From an uncultured Bacteroidota bacterium (lineage in GTDB: Bacteria; Bacteroidota; Bacteroidia; Flavobacteriales; Flavobacteriaceae): a stretch of DNA of 64,000 nucleotides. Each line of letters opens with the position of its first letter. Position 1 is the stretch's first letter. Shown here in pieces: positions 16,833-26,858 of this stretch. The stretch covers positions 1 through 64,000 of the forward strand of contig CAILWV010000015.1 of the NCBI GenBank assembly GCA_903838055.1, in the 5' to 3' direction. The notes under the pieces are model-generated. The model was not told where the DNA came from. It did not search any database and worked only from the letters and a program-made list of their open reading frames with translations. The position numbers and the translations under genes were made by a program.

Positions 16833-18512
16833 ATGAATTTTTCCAATTTATTTCGAAAAAAATCAACAAAAGTAATTATCCAAGAAGGCGGAGATGGAGA
16901 ACACTCAGGGTTAAATAAAGTATTAAATGTTAAAGATTTAACTTTTTTTGGAATAGCGGCAATAATCGGCGGGGGTACTTTTAGTGCTATTGGAAACGCT
17001 TGTTTTTCAGGAGGTCCTGCAGTAATTTTATTATATATTATGTGTGCCATTGCCTGCGGATTTACAGCTATGTGTTATGCTGAATTTGCTTCTCGTGTAC
17101 CAGTTTCAGGAAGTGCTTATACTTATGCATATGTTTCATTTGGGGAAATTTTTGCATGGATAATTGGTTGGGCTTTAATTATGGAATATTCAATTGGTAA
17201 TATTTACATTGCGTTTTCGTGGAGTGGATATTTCACTAATTTATTAGATACTTTCGGTCTCCATTTACCTGAATGGTTAACAATTAATTATAAATCTGCT
17301 CAAGATGCATTTGTTGCTAATATAGGAACTGAAGGTTTGATGGCTTGGAAAAACGCACCAGTTTTTTATGGTTTAAAAATTATTTTCGATCTACCAGCAG
17401 TTGTTATTAATTTGCTTATTACTTATTTGGTTTATCGTGGCACTAAAGAGTCTAAAAATTTTAGTAATATTATGGTTTATATTAAGTTAGCAATAATTGC
17501 ATTGGTAATTGTTGTAGGAGCTTTTTATATAGATATAGACAACTGGACGCCATTTATGCCTAATGGTTTTAGTGGTGTAATGGGTGGGGTATCTGCAGTA
17601 TTCTTCGCTTATATTGGTTTTGATGCTGTTTCAACTTTAGCTGAAGAAAGTAAAAATCCACAGCGTGATTTGCCAAAAGGAATGATTTATTCATTAGTAA
17701 TTTGTACCATTGTTTTCATAATATTAGCATTGGTTATTACAGGAATGGTTTCCTACCAATTGCTCGGTGTTAGCGATCCATTGGCTGAAATATTTGCATT
17801 AAAAGGAGTTAAATGGATGTTATTTATAGTTTCTATTGCTGCAGTAGTTGCTATGACAAGTGTTTTGTTAGTTTTTCAAATGGGTCAGCCAAGAATATGG
17901 ATGACCATGAGTCGAGATGGATTAATGCCGAAGAAATTTTCTGAAATTCATCCAAAATATAAAACACCAGGTTTTGCTACAATAGTTACGGGTTTAGTTG
18001 TTGGGGTTCCAATATTTTTTACTGATGAAAACTTTGTATTAGATTTTACTTCTATTGGTACTTTGTTTGCTTTTGTATTAGTTTGTGGTGGCGTATTAAT
18101 GCTTTCACCACAAAGTGAATCAGAACTGGCAGAAAGAGCAACTAAAGGTAAGTTCAGAATTCCGTATGTTAATTCAAAGTATATTTTCCCGTTATTAATG
18201 TTAATTGGAACAGGTTTAACATTTAGATATATTCCTTCTTTTTTTACTGATGTTTTTGATTTTTCAGATGGTAAAATGGCAACTAATCTTCCGATGCTTG
18301 TATTTTTATTAGTTTGTTTGATAATGATGTTTTTGTCTTTTTTCAAAAACTTATCTTTAATTCCGCTTTTAGGACTCGTTTCTTGTTGTTATTTATTAAC
18401 AGGAATGGCTGTTTCTAATTGGATGTGGTTTAGTTGTTGGTTATTAATTGGATTGATAATTTATTTTGGATATAGCCGTAAGAATAGCAAGTTGAATGTT
18501 CTAGATTCTTAA
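16833..18512 (+). CDS. APC-superfamily amino-acid permease (cationic amino-acid transporter type)
   Basis: The 559-residue inner-membrane protein has 12-14 hydrophobic segments. Family signatures are GIAAIIGGGTFSAIGN in the first helix, VPVSGSAYTYAYVSFGEIFAWIIGW, and FFAYIGFDAVSTLAEESKNPQRDLPKG. The pattern is that of the CAT branch (TC 2.A.3.3) of amino-acid permeases; the substrate cannot be given. The ORF opens at 16782, but the ATG at 16833 gives a normal hydrophilic N-terminus. The carbonic anhydrase gene follows on the same strand after 140 nt, probably with its own promoter. Confidence 0.9.
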   Translation: MNFSNLFRKKSTKVIIQEGGDGEHSGLNKVLNVKDLTFFGIAAIIGGGTFSAIGNACFSGGPAVILLYIMCAIACGFTAMCYAEFASRVPVSGSAYTYAYVSFGEIFAWIIGWALIMEYSIGNIYIAFSWSGYFTNLLDTFGLHLPEWLTINYKSAQDAFVANIGTEGLMAWKNAPVFYGLKIIFDLPAVVINLLITYLVYRGTKESKNFSNIMVYIKLAIIALVIVVGAFYIDIDNWTPFMPNGFSGVMGGVSAVFFAYIGFDAVSTLAEESKNPQRDLPKGMIYSLVICTIVFIILALVITGMVSYQLLGVSDPLAEIFALKGVKWMLFIVSIAAVVAMTSVLLVFQMGQPRIWMTMSRDGLMPKKFSEIHPKYKTPGFATIVTGLVVGVPIFFTDENFVLDFTSIGTLFAFVLVCGGVLMLSPQSESELAERATKGKFRIPYVNSKYIFPLLMLIGTGLTFRYIPSFFTDVFDFSDGKMATNLPMLVFLLVCLIMMFLSFFKNLSLIPLLGLVSCCYLLTGMAVSNWMWFSCWLLIGLIIYFGYSRKNSKLNVLDS

Positions 18513-18652
18513 TAATAAATTAGTTTTGATTATTATTTTAACTATTTTTCTTCCATATAATATGTTCTTAATGAAAATTAGAATTTGTTGTTTAAAATTC
18601 TTTTTTTGTTGGAGGTAAATCCTTAATTTTATAAAAAATTCAATTAATAGTT

Positions 18653-19291
18653 ATGAGTGATTTTTACAAAAAAATATTAGATAATAATAAACAATGGGTA
18701 GAAAGTCAATTATCTATTGATCCTGAATATTTTAAAGATTTATCTAAGGGGCAAAATCCACCATTATTATGGATAGGTTGTTCTGATAGTCGAGTTCCTG
18801 CGAATGAAATAATAGGAGCAAAACCAGGGGATGTTTTTGTTCATCGAAATATTGCAAATATGGTAGTTCATAGTGATATGAACATGTTGAGTGTCTTAGA
18901 TTATGCAGTTAGTGTTTTGAAAGTGAAACACGTTATTGTATGTGGACATTATGGTTGTGGAGGAATAAAAGCTGCAATGGAAAATAATTCTATTGGTATT
19001 ATCGATAATTGGATTAGACACATTAAAGATGTTTATCGTTTTCACAAGCCCGAATTAGATGCTATGGATAATGAAGATGAGCGGTTTAATAAATTTGTTG
19101 AGATTAATGTAAGAGAACAAGTTTTAGATTTGGCAAAAACTTCAATTGTTCAATCGGCATGGAAAATAGGTCAGGAACTTACTTTACATGGATGGGTATA
19201 TGGTTTGAATAGTGGATATGTTACTGATTTGGATGTTAATTTTAGTTCTAATAAAGATTTAGATGAAGTATATCAATTATATTTCAAGTAG
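18653..19291 (+). CDS. can: Beta-class carbonic anhydrase
   Basis: The 212-residue zinc enzyme interconverts CO2 and bicarbonate in the cytoplasm. The zinc ligands are C43 (GCSDSRVPA, with the D45/R47 dyad), H99 and C102 (CGHYGCGG). Length and motifs match the E. coli Can type. A hairpin terminator follows about 30 nt after the stop. Confidence 0.95.
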   Translation: MSDFYKKILDNNKQWVESQLSIDPEYFKDLSKGQNPPLLWIGCSDSRVPANEIIGAKPGDVFVHRNIANMVVHSDMNMLSVLDYAVSVLKVKHVIVCGHYGCGGIKAAMENNSIGIIDNWIRHIKDVYRFHKPELDAMDNEDERFNKFVEINVREQVLDLAKTSIVQSAWKIGQELTLHGWVYGLNSGYVTDLDVNFSSNKDLDEVYQLYFK

Positions 19292-19319
19292 CTATATGTT
19301 AATAATTTACACAAAAAAC

Positions 19320-19353
19320 GCTTCAATAGATATATTTATTGAAGCTTTTTTTT
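19320..19353 (+). terminator. Terminator after the carbonic anhydrase gene
   Basis: A 9-bp stem pairs 19320-19328 with 19337-19345 around an 8-nt loop, followed by T8. Confidence 0.85.
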
Positions 19354-19381
19354 ATTTCTCATTCGAGAATTAAGAATGATT

Positions 19382-20578
19382 TTATTGATCTTCAAAATTT
19401 TCATTAAAAGCAGATGGTAAGATTTGAGGAATAAATTTTATTAGTATAGGTAATAAAAGACTCCCGCCAGGAAGTAGAAAGATAGTCAAAGAAGGAACGG
19501 TTTTACAAATGTCTAATAATTGTTTTTTAACTTTCTTTTTTTCTGTTATATCCAAATCGCTTTTGGTAGATTTTAAAAGAAGTTGCATCAATTCTTTACT
19601 CTCGTTTATTTCTTTAGATAATCTTTTTTTATTTCTAGAAATTAGTAGCTGTACACTACTAGTAGTTTGATCGTAAAAATGTTTAACAGGGTTGGAGTAG
19701 TTAAAATATTGAATTTCGGACTTATATTTTGTTATAAAACTTGAAATATCTTTAATACTATCTAAAACAAAATTTTCATTAATATTAATTTGTTTTGCTA
19801 TTTCATATAAAAAATTAGCTTCCTCGGTATCAATTATACTGTCATTTGAAACAGATAAACCTGCTAAATCAATTAAATAATATTTTTCTAAATCATCATT
19901 AAAGTAACTCAAAGGCAATTCTTCTAAATTTTGAATACTAACTTTTGAAAATTTGGTATACCTTAAGGATGCTTCAAAAAGTTTAATTAATAAATCATCA
20001 TTAGTAGATTTTATTGTTTTGACATTTAAAGCTAAAGAAACTAAACTGGTTATTGATTCTTCTGTTTTTTTAAAATATTTCTCTGGAATTTCACCAGAAA
20101 TAATAAAGTGTCTGTATGCTAAAATATCTACAAATAACAAAGCATTAGTAACTATATTAGAAAAATTTCTACTAATAATATCTTTATTAGTTTGTACTCT
20201 TTCTTCAATAATATTCTCTAATTTATGACTTTCAGTAGAAGGAATTATTTTATCTAATAGTCCGAATCCTTTTGGAGTGATTTTTTGATAAAAATCTACA
20301 GTAGTATTTATGAAATCGGCAGAATTAGTATTGTTAGTAGTAAAATAATAAGTCTCAAACAAGGTGTTTATTAGTGCAATCTTTGAAATCTCTTCAGATT
20401 TCCATTGATCAATAGTTACTTCAGAGTTATTATTTATACTAACAATATGTCCATATATGAATCCAGTTTGGCGTATGTTTTTATAAAAAGATAATGTATC
20501 CGTTGCTGTACTAGGAAATTCATTTGTTTGTTCCAAAAAAAACTTATCTATCCATCCAATTGCAGAAGGGTTTATCAT
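19382..20578 (-). CDS. LETM1-related protein
   Basis: This 398-residue protein has no signal peptide. The C-terminal part (about 335-392) resembles the membrane-proximal part of the mitochondrial LETM1 family: a charged KKKVKKQLLDI helix, CKTVPSLTIFLLP, then LLLPILIKFIPQILPSAF, which parallels LLLPVxLKLFPNMLPSTF of LETM1. Before it, about 225-265 looks like a TerB-type helical segment (DTEEANFLYEIAKQI). NCBI-style annotation uses the name LETM1-related biofilm-associated protein for such Bacteroidetes proteins, as far as I recall. LETM1 acts in K+/H+ or Ca2+/H+ exchange in mitochondria; whether this protein does anything similar is unknown. It lies alone between the sodC and carbonic anhydrase genes. 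Confidence 0.7.
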   Translation of the reverse strand: MINPSAIGWIDKFFLEQTNEFPSTATDTLSFYKNIRQTGFIYGHIVSINNNSEVTIDQWKSEEISKIALINTLFETYYFTTNNTNSADFINTTVDFYQKITPKGFGLLDKIIPSTESHKLENIIEERVQTNKDIISRNFSNIVTNALLFVDILAYRHFIISGEIPEKYFKKTEESITSLVSLALNVKTIKSTNDDLLIKLFEASLRYTKFSKVSIQNLEELPLSYFNDDLEKYYLIDLAGLSVSNDSIIDTEEANFLYEIAKQININENFVLDSIKDISSFITKYKSEIQYFNYSNPVKHFYDQTTSSVQLLISRNKKRLSKEINESKELMQLLLKSTKSDLDITEKKKVKKQLLDICKTVPSLTIFLLPGGSLLLPILIKFIPQILPSAFNENFEDQ

Positions 20579-20620
20579 AAATCAAATATTGAAATACAAA
20601 TCTAAAGTAATTGTACAATA

Positions 20621-20650
20621 AATCGTTATTTATAAAAATAAATAACGATT
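20621..20650 (-). terminator. Hairpin downstream of sodC
   Basis: A 13-bp perfect stem (20621-20633 with 20638-20650) with an AAAA loop lies 20 nt after the sodC stop on the minus strand. There is no good U tract after it, so it may be a terminator, an mRNA-stabilising hairpin, or an operator for the following gene. Confidence 0.5.
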
Positions 20651-20670
20651 ATATAAAGTTTTAGTGATAA

Positions 20671-21195
20671 TTACTTAATTATTCCAGCACATGCTACTCT
20701 TGCACCAGCATTTCCAGTTGGTTGTGTAACAAAATCATCTGCTTTGTCGTGAACGATTAATCCTTTTCCTAAAATATCTTTGTTAGCATCGCCACAACCT
20801 ATGCACCATTCGTCTGTCTTTAATGTGATTGTTGCATTTCCGTTTTCATCAGCGTTAAAGTTTCCAATATCTCCTTTATGGTGTTCTGAATCGGTCCATT
20901 TTCCATGTTTAACATGTAATGGATTCCAATGACCTCCTGCAGAAGTAGCGTCACCAGCTGAACAATCTGCCTTCTCATGAATGTGAATTGCATGAACTCC
21001 GGGTTTTAGTCCAGATAATTTAGCTTCAAAAAATACCACTCCATTTTTTTCTTTAAATGTTGCTGTACCGGTAACAGTGCTTCCGCTTTTTGGTTCTAAA
21101 TTTATGGTTAATGCATTAGTTTTATTTGAATTTCCTGATTTACAAGCAATCATTATTCCAAATGCAATTAAGGTAATAAGAAGTATTTTTTTCAT
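20671..21195 (-). CDS. sodC: Lipoprotein Cu/Zn superoxide dismutase
   Basis: The 174-residue lipoprotein has a signal peptide with a lipobox ending at C18 (IMIACKSG). The copper/zinc ligands are visible in HAIHIHEKADC, GGHWNPLHVKHGK and HHKGDIGN, and the active-site arginine in AGARVACAG. It removes superoxide in the periplasm or at the outer membrane. The ORF is open six codons further upstream, but the ATG at 21195 gives the normal MKKILLI signal start. Apparently monocistronic. Confidence 0.93.
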   Translation of the reverse strand: MKKILLITLIAFGIMIACKSGNSNKTNALTINLEPKSGSTVTGTATFKEKNGVVFFEAKLSGLKPGVHAIHIHEKADCSAGDATSAGGHWNPLHVKHGKWTDSEHHKGDIGNFNADENGNATITLKTDEWCIGCGDANKDILGKGLIVHDKADDFVTQPTGNAGARVACAGIIK

Positions 21196-21251
21196 AATAA
21201 TAATTTTTATCAAAGTTATAAATTTAAACGTATAATAAATTTAATATTTAC

Positions 21252-23042
21252 TTAAAAACAATAACCATTTTCTGTAACTAACTTTGATGCTATAGTTTCT
21301 CTTAATTCAACAATATTAGGCATGTTGGTGTATTTTGTAAATCTTCTTAATCCCATTAACATCATGCGTTGTTCATCGCCTTCAGCAAAAGAAATAATAC
21401 TTTCTTTACCTCTTAAAGCTACGATGTCAACCGATTTGTAAAGATATAATTTTGCCATTGCAATTTGTTCTTTCACATTTTGTTCCCCTTCTTTTAAAGC
21501 TAATTTTTCTGAACGCAGTAGGGTGCTTTCGGCCATATATATTTCAATTAGCATATCTGCGGCAGCCATTAATAATTGTTGGTGGGAATCTAAATCCATT
21601 CCGAATTTTTGAACGGCAGCACCAGCCACCATTAGAAATGCTTTTTTCAATTTAGCAATCATTTCTTTTTCTTCTGAAAATAGTTCAGAATAATTAGGAG
21701 TTTCAAAGGATGGTATTCCCATTAATTCTTCTTGTACTTTCATTGCAGGACCAAGTAAATCAACATGGCCTTTCATTGCTTTTTTTATCAACATTCCTAC
21801 GCAAAGCATCCGGTTTATTTCATTTGTTCCTTCATAAATCCTTGCAATTCTAGCATCCCGCCAAGCGCTTTCCATAGGAGTATCTTCTGAAAATCCCATT
21901 CCCCCATAAATTTGAATACCTTCATCGGCACAATTTTGAATATCTTCTGAAACAGCCACTTTTAAAATAGAGCATTCAATAGCAAATTCTTCTACACCTT
22001 TTAATTCAGCTTCTTGATGAGTAGTTCCTTCGGCAACTCTTGCGTTTATTCTATCTTCAATTGATTTTGCAGCTCTATAAGTAGCGCTTTCTCCTGCATA
22101 TGCTGATGTAGCCATCTCGGCTAATTTATAACGTATAGCTCCAAATTGTGAAATTTGTGTATTGAATTGGACTCTTTCGTTGGAATATATTATTGCATTT
22201 GTAGTAACGCGACGTTGTGCATCTAAGCAAGCAGCTGCTAACTTGATTCGACCAACATTTAAAGCATTCATGGCAATTTTAAAACCATTTCCACGCTCGG
22301 AAAGCATATTTTCAACAGGTACTTTTGTTTCGTTAAAGAAAACTTGTCTGGTGGAGGAGGCTCGAATTCCTAGTTTATGTTCTTCTTCTCCAAGAGTAAT
22401 TCCGTTAGTTCCATCATTTTCTATTATAAAACCAGTTATGTTTTTATCCTCTTCAATCCTTGCAAAAACAATAAATAAGGAACAGAATCCCGCATTAGAA
22501 ATCCACATTTTTTGGCCTGTAATTTCATAATGGGTTCCATCTTCAGATAAAACAGCTTTAGTTTTACCAGAATTTGCATCGCTTCCTGCACCTGGTTCTG
22601 TTAAACAATAAGCACCAAACCATTCACCTGAAGCTAATTTAGGAACATATTTTTGCTTTTGTTCTTCAGTTCCATATAGTGTAATTGGCATTGTTCCAAT
22701 TCCGGTATGAGCTCCAAAAGCGGTAGAAAACGAACCTGTTGCACCTGAAATGTAATCACATACCAAACAAGTATCTACAAATCCCATTCCCATTCCACCA
22801 TAATTTTCAGGAACAGCAATACCTAAAAATCCCATTTCACCGGCTTTTTTCATCACCTCTTCGGTGAATTTAAAGTCCTTGTTTTCAAAACGGTTTTTAT
22901 AGGACCAAATTTCTTTTTCTACAAATTCTTTCACCGATTCTCGCATCATAATTTGTTCCTCTGAAAAATCTTCTGGTGTAAAAATATCCTCACAATTAGT
23001 TTCTTTTACCAAAAATTGCCCACCTCTAGTTATGTCTTTCAT
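21252..23042 (-). CDS. fadE: Acyl-CoA dehydrogenase
   Basis: The 596-residue flavoenzyme performs the first step of fatty-acid beta-oxidation. It has the N-terminal helical domain, the FAD-binding middle (CLTEPGAGSDANSG, KMWISNAGF) and the C-terminal domain with the catalytic-type glutamate in RIYEGTNEINR, at the position used by VLCAD-type enzymes. The extra C-terminal region of about 180 residues is also of VLCAD/ACAD9 type. It closes the operon marR-fadN-fadA-fadE, 85 nt after fadA. The gene order is the same as Bacillus subtilis fadN-fadA-fadE. Confidence 0.92.
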   Translation of the reverse strand: MKDITRGGQFLVKETNCEDIFTPEDFSEEQIMMRESVKEFVEKEIWSYKNRFENKDFKFTEEVMKKAGEMGFLGIAVPENYGGMGMGFVDTCLVCDYISGATGSFSTAFGAHTGIGTMPITLYGTEEQKQKYVPKLASGEWFGAYCLTEPGAGSDANSGKTKAVLSEDGTHYEITGQKMWISNAGFCSLFIVFARIEEDKNITGFIIENDGTNGITLGEEEHKLGIRASSTRQVFFNETKVPVENMLSERGNGFKIAMNALNVGRIKLAAACLDAQRRVTTNAIIYSNERVQFNTQISQFGAIRYKLAEMATSAYAGESATYRAAKSIEDRINARVAEGTTHQEAELKGVEEFAIECSILKVAVSEDIQNCADEGIQIYGGMGFSEDTPMESAWRDARIARIYEGTNEINRMLCVGMLIKKAMKGHVDLLGPAMKVQEELMGIPSFETPNYSELFSEEKEMIAKLKKAFLMVAGAAVQKFGMDLDSHQQLLMAAADMLIEIYMAESTLLRSEKLALKEGEQNVKEQIAMAKLYLYKSVDIVALRGKESIISFAEGDEQRMMLMGLRRFTKYTNMPNIVELRETIASKLVTENGYCF

Positions 23043-23127
23043 AGTATTGTTTTTTTTTGAGAAATGAAAAAATAATATCTGAATTCATTTTTTAATTTCT
23101 TATTATTTCAGGTCTACATTCTTTGTA

Positions 23128-24315
23128 TTATAATAACTCAAATATCCCCGCAGTGCCTTGACCGGTTCCAACGCACATGCTCACAATTCCGTATTTATTA
23201 TTACGTAATCGCATTTCTTCGAATAATTGAACAGATAATTTTGCACCTGTACAACCTAGAGGATGACCTAAAGCAATCGCACCACCATTTACATTAACTA
23301 TATCTGGATTTAATTCTAACTCTTTAATTACAGCTAACGATTGCGAAGCAAATGCCTCATTTAATTCGATTAAATCAATATCATTTAAAGTTAATCCTGC
23401 TTGTTTTAATGCTCTTGGAATAGCTTTTACAGGTCCGATTCCCATTACTCTTGGTTCAACTCCAGCTGATGCAAAATTCACCAATCTTGCAATTGGAGTT
23501 ATTCCTAATTCTTTCACCATTTCTTCGCTCATTATTAATACAAATGCCGCTCCGTCACTCATTTGAGATGAATTACCTGCAGTAACACTTCCATCATTAG
23601 CAAAAACAGGTTTTAGTTTTGCTAAAGCTTCTAGAGTAGTATCAGCTCTTGGACCTTCATCTTTTGAAACAATGTAGGATTTGGTTTCTTTTTTGTCTAA
23701 TTCATTAATGAATGTTTGTTCAACAGTAATAGGTACAATTTGATTTTCGAATTTACCTTCTGCTTGCGCTTTAAGTGCTTTTAGATGGGAATTAAAGGAG
23801 AAAACATCTTGGTCTTCACGGCTAATGTTGTATTGTTTTGCAACTGCTTCTGCTGTTAAACCCATTCCCCAATAATAATCTTCATGACCATCTTTAGCAA
23901 TTGCATAATCGGGTGTTGGTTTATAACCTCCCATAGGGATAAAACTCATGCTTTCTGCACCACCTGCAATAATGCAATCTGCCATGCCACTTTGTATTTT
24001 TGCTGTTGCTATGCCTATTGTTTCTAAACCAGATGCGCAGTATCTATTTACTGTTACACCGGGAACATCGGTTACTTTTAATCCCATTAAGGAAATAAGT
24101 CGTCCAACATTTAGTCCTTGTTCAGCTTCGGGCATGGCATTACCAACCATTACATCATCAATACGAGTTTTATCAAAATCGGGTAAATCCTTCATCATAA
24201 ACTGAATAGTTTCAGCTGCTAATTCGTCTGGACGCTTAAAACGAAATAATCCTTTTGGAGCTTTTCCAACTGCTGTTCGGTATGCAGAAACAATATAAGC
24301 GGTTGTGTTTTTCAT
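23128..24315 (-). CDS. fadA: Acetyl-CoA C-acyltransferase (3-ketoacyl-CoA thiolase)
   Basis: The 395-residue thiolase has all three catalytic residues: C93 in NRYCASG, H351 in LGHPLGC and C381 in SMCVGTGQG. It splits 3-ketoacyl-CoA with CoA to release acetyl-CoA, the last step of beta-oxidation. It lies between fadN (132 nt upstream) and fadE. The 132-nt gap before it is long for this operon and holds only a small ACCTC/GAGGT hairpin near 24335-24347. Confidence 0.95.
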   Translation of the reverse strand: MKNTTAYIVSAYRTAVGKAPKGLFRFKRPDELAAETIQFMMKDLPDFDKTRIDDVMVGNAMPEAEQGLNVGRLISLMGLKVTDVPGVTVNRYCASGLETIGIATAKIQSGMADCIIAGGAESMSFIPMGGYKPTPDYAIAKDGHEDYYWGMGLTAEAVAKQYNISREDQDVFSFNSHLKALKAQAEGKFENQIVPITVEQTFINELDKKETKSYIVSKDEGPRADTTLEALAKLKPVFANDGSVTAGNSSQMSDGAAFVLIMSEEMVKELGITPIARLVNFASAGVEPRVMGIGPVKAIPRALKQAGLTLNDIDLIELNEAFASQSLAVIKELELNPDIVNVNGGAIALGHPLGCTGAKLSVQLFEEMRLRNNKYGIVSMCVGTGQGTAGIFELL

Positions 24316-24447
24316 AAATTTATTTTTTTCATTAACCTCATAGAGGTAAATAGTAACTAGACGTTTTTATTTTATTATTGGGAACTCCTATTGAGCTAAG
24401 TTTAATTAAATGTACATTTCTACAATCATGTCGCTATTAAGAGGCTA

Positions 24448-26838
24448 TTAATTTCTTAATGGTTTCCCTTTTGTTAACATAAACTGAATTCTTTCCAAGG
24501 TTTTTCTTTCCATGCAAAGAGATAAGAATGCTTCTCTTTCAATGTCTAAAAGATACTGTTCACTTACTAAAGTTGGTTCAGATAAATCGCCACCTGACAT
24601 TACATAAGCAAGTTTATTTGCAATTTTTAAATCGTGTTCGGATATATATTTTCCAGCAACCATTTGGTTTGTTCCTACTAAGAACATTCCGAGAGCTTGC
24701 TTACCTAGAACCTTAATATCAGTTCTTCTAATTGGTTGTGTATATCCCTGATCTGCCATTTGTAAAGCTATTTGTTTTGCAACAGCAATTTGTCGGTCTT
24801 TATTTACAACTATAATATCTTTTCCTTTTTGTAAAACACCCAAATCAAATGCTTCATATGCTGAAGTGGCTACTTTTGCCATGCCAATTGTTAGAAAATA
24901 TTCTTGAAGTACATTTAATTCAACATCGTTTTTATGAAATAAATCCGCAGCACGTAAAGCCATTTCTTTTGAACCGCCACCACCAGGAATAACTCCAACA
25001 CCAAATTCAACTAATCCAATATAGGTCTCAGCAGTAGCAACTACACGGTCTGCATGCATACTCATTTCACATCCACCACCTAGAGTTAATCCGTGAGGTG
25101 CAACAATAACGGGAATAGAGGAGTAGCGGACACGCATCATAGTATCTTGAAAATATTTTATTGCCATGTTTAATTCCTCATATTCTTGTTCTACAGCCAT
25201 CATGAAAATCATTCCAATATTTGCACCAACTGTAAAATTTGCTCCTTGGTTTCCAATAACTAGTCCACGGAATTCTTTTTCAGCAAGGTCAATTGCTTTA
25301 TTTATAGCTGTTAAAACACCTCCACCAATGGTATTCATTTTAGAATGGAATTCTAAATTTAAAATTCCGTCTCCTAAATCTAATATACTGGCATCGGAAT
25401 TACCCCATACTTTATGGCTTTCGCGAATATTATCTAAAATAATAAAAGCATCTTGGCCAGGAATTTTCTCTTGTGATTTAGTTGCGATATTATAATAATG
25501 TGTTGCTCCATTTTTTACAGAATAAAAAGAGGACTCTCCGGAAGCTAGCATATCAGTAACCCAAGAGGCAGGTTCAAATCCTTCGGTTTTCATTATGTTA
25601 ATTGCAGATTCAACTCCAATAGCATCCCAAATTTGAAACGGACCATTTTCCCAACCGAAACCTGCTTTCATGGCGTCGTCTATTTTGTAAAGATCATCGG
25701 ATATTTCGGGGATTCTATTGGAGCAATATGCAAACATGGCTGCAAAGCTTTTTCTATAAAAATCACCGGCTTTATCCGTTCCTTTTACTAATACTTTAAA
25801 ACGATCAATTGGTTTTTCGATGGATTTAGTTAATTCTAAAGTTGCAAAAGAAGCTTTTTTTGCAGTTCGATACTCTAAAGTATTTAAATCTAAAGACATA
25901 ATTTCCTTTCCTACTTTTTTGTAGAATCCTTGTCCAGATTTACTTCCGAGCCATTTATTATCTATCATTTTATTAATAAAATCTGGAAGTTTAAATAAAT
26001 CATGGGCCTCGTCATCCGGGCAGCCCTCATAAAGTCCATTTGCAACATGTACTAAAGTATCTAATCCTACCAAATCTACTGTTCGGAAAGTAGCCGATTT
26101 TGGACGACCTATAACAGGACCAGTTAGTTTATCTACTTCTTCTATGGTTAATCCCATTTCTTTCACCAAATGAAAAAGACTCTGAATTCCAAAAATACCA
26201 ATACGGTTTCCAATAAATGCTGGTGTATCTTTAGCTATTACTGAAGTTTTCCCAAGGAATTGCGAACCATAATTAGTAAGAAAATCTAATACATCTGAAG
26301 CTGTTTTTGGACCTGGAATAATTTCGAATAATTTTAAATATCGAGCAGGATTAAAGAAATGCGTTCCACAAAAATTTTCTTGAAAATCATCACTTCTACC
26401 TTCGCTCATAAACTTAATAGGTATTCCCGAAGTGTTTGAGGTTACTAATGTTCCTGGTTTACGAAATTTTTCAATTTGCTCAAAAACTTGTTTTTTAATA
26501 TCTAGCCTTTCAACTACAACTTCAATAATCCAATCACATGAATCAATTTTAGCAAAATCGTCACTCGTATTTCCGGTTGTAATTCTATTTGCAAATTTCT
26601 GACTGTAAATAGGAGAGGGATTCGATTTTAAGGAATTTGCCAAATGGTCATTTACAATTCTATTTCGAACTTCTTTACTATCTAAAGTCAAACCTTTCTT
26701 TACTTCATTCTCTGTTAAAGTGTTTGGAACGATGTCCAAAAGTAATACCTCAACACCAATGTTAGCAAAATGGCAAGCAATTCCAGATCCCATTATTCCG
26801 GAGCCAATTATTGCAACTTTTTTAATTATTCGTTTCAT
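24448..26838 (-). CDS. fadN: 3-hydroxyacyl-CoA dehydrogenase / enoyl-CoA hydratase, FadN type
   Basis: The 796-residue bifunctional enzyme catalyses the hydration and NAD-dependent oxidation steps of beta-oxidation. The dehydrogenase comes first: the Rossmann motif GSGIMGSG is near residues 11-18, and FCGTHFFNPARYLKLFEI has the catalytic histidine. A hydratase/isomerase domain follows in the C-terminal third (GLTLGGGCEMSMHAD, EFGVGVIPGGGGS). This order is the reverse of E. coli FadB and that of B. subtilis FadN. The reading frame is open to a TTG at 26862 overlapping the marR stop, but the ATG at 26838 starts directly at the Rossmann fold and is chosen. Confidence 0.92.
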   Translation of the reverse strand: MKRIIKKVAIIGSGIMGSGIACHFANIGVEVLLLDIVPNTLTENEVKKGLTLDSKEVRNRIVNDHLANSLKSNPSPIYSQKFANRITTGNTSDDFAKIDSCDWIIEVVVERLDIKKQVFEQIEKFRKPGTLVTSNTSGIPIKFMSEGRSDDFQENFCGTHFFNPARYLKLFEIIPGPKTASDVLDFLTNYGSQFLGKTSVIAKDTPAFIGNRIGIFGIQSLFHLVKEMGLTIEEVDKLTGPVIGRPKSATFRTVDLVGLDTLVHVANGLYEGCPDDEAHDLFKLPDFINKMIDNKWLGSKSGQGFYKKVGKEIMSLDLNTLEYRTAKKASFATLELTKSIEKPIDRFKVLVKGTDKAGDFYRKSFAAMFAYCSNRIPEISDDLYKIDDAMKAGFGWENGPFQIWDAIGVESAINIMKTEGFEPASWVTDMLASGESSFYSVKNGATHYYNIATKSQEKIPGQDAFIILDNIRESHKVWGNSDASILDLGDGILNLEFHSKMNTIGGGVLTAINKAIDLAEKEFRGLVIGNQGANFTVGANIGMIFMMAVEQEYEELNMAIKYFQDTMMRVRYSSIPVIVAPHGLTLGGGCEMSMHADRVVATAETYIGLVEFGVGVIPGGGGSKEMALRAADLFHKNDVELNVLQEYFLTIGMAKVATSAYEAFDLGVLQKGKDIIVVNKDRQIAVAKQIALQMADQGYTQPIRRTDIKVLGKQALGMFLVGTNQMVAGKYISEHDLKIANKLAYVMSGGDLSEPTLVSEQYLLDIEREAFLSLCMERKTLERIQFMLTKGKPLRN

Positions 26839-26858
26839 TTTTATTATTTGAAAGTGGT

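Noticed and set aside
17948..18346. 132-codon ORF antisense to the amino-acid permease gene
   Set aside because: Hydrophilic shadow of membrane-protein codons; no start context or homology seen.
18513..18560. AT-only inverted repeat after the permease gene as a terminator
   Set aside because: The stem is only A-T pairs with poor loop geometry; too weak to call.
25166..25495. 109-codon ORF antisense to fadN
   Set aside because: Shadow of the conserved hydratase/dehydrogenase gene.
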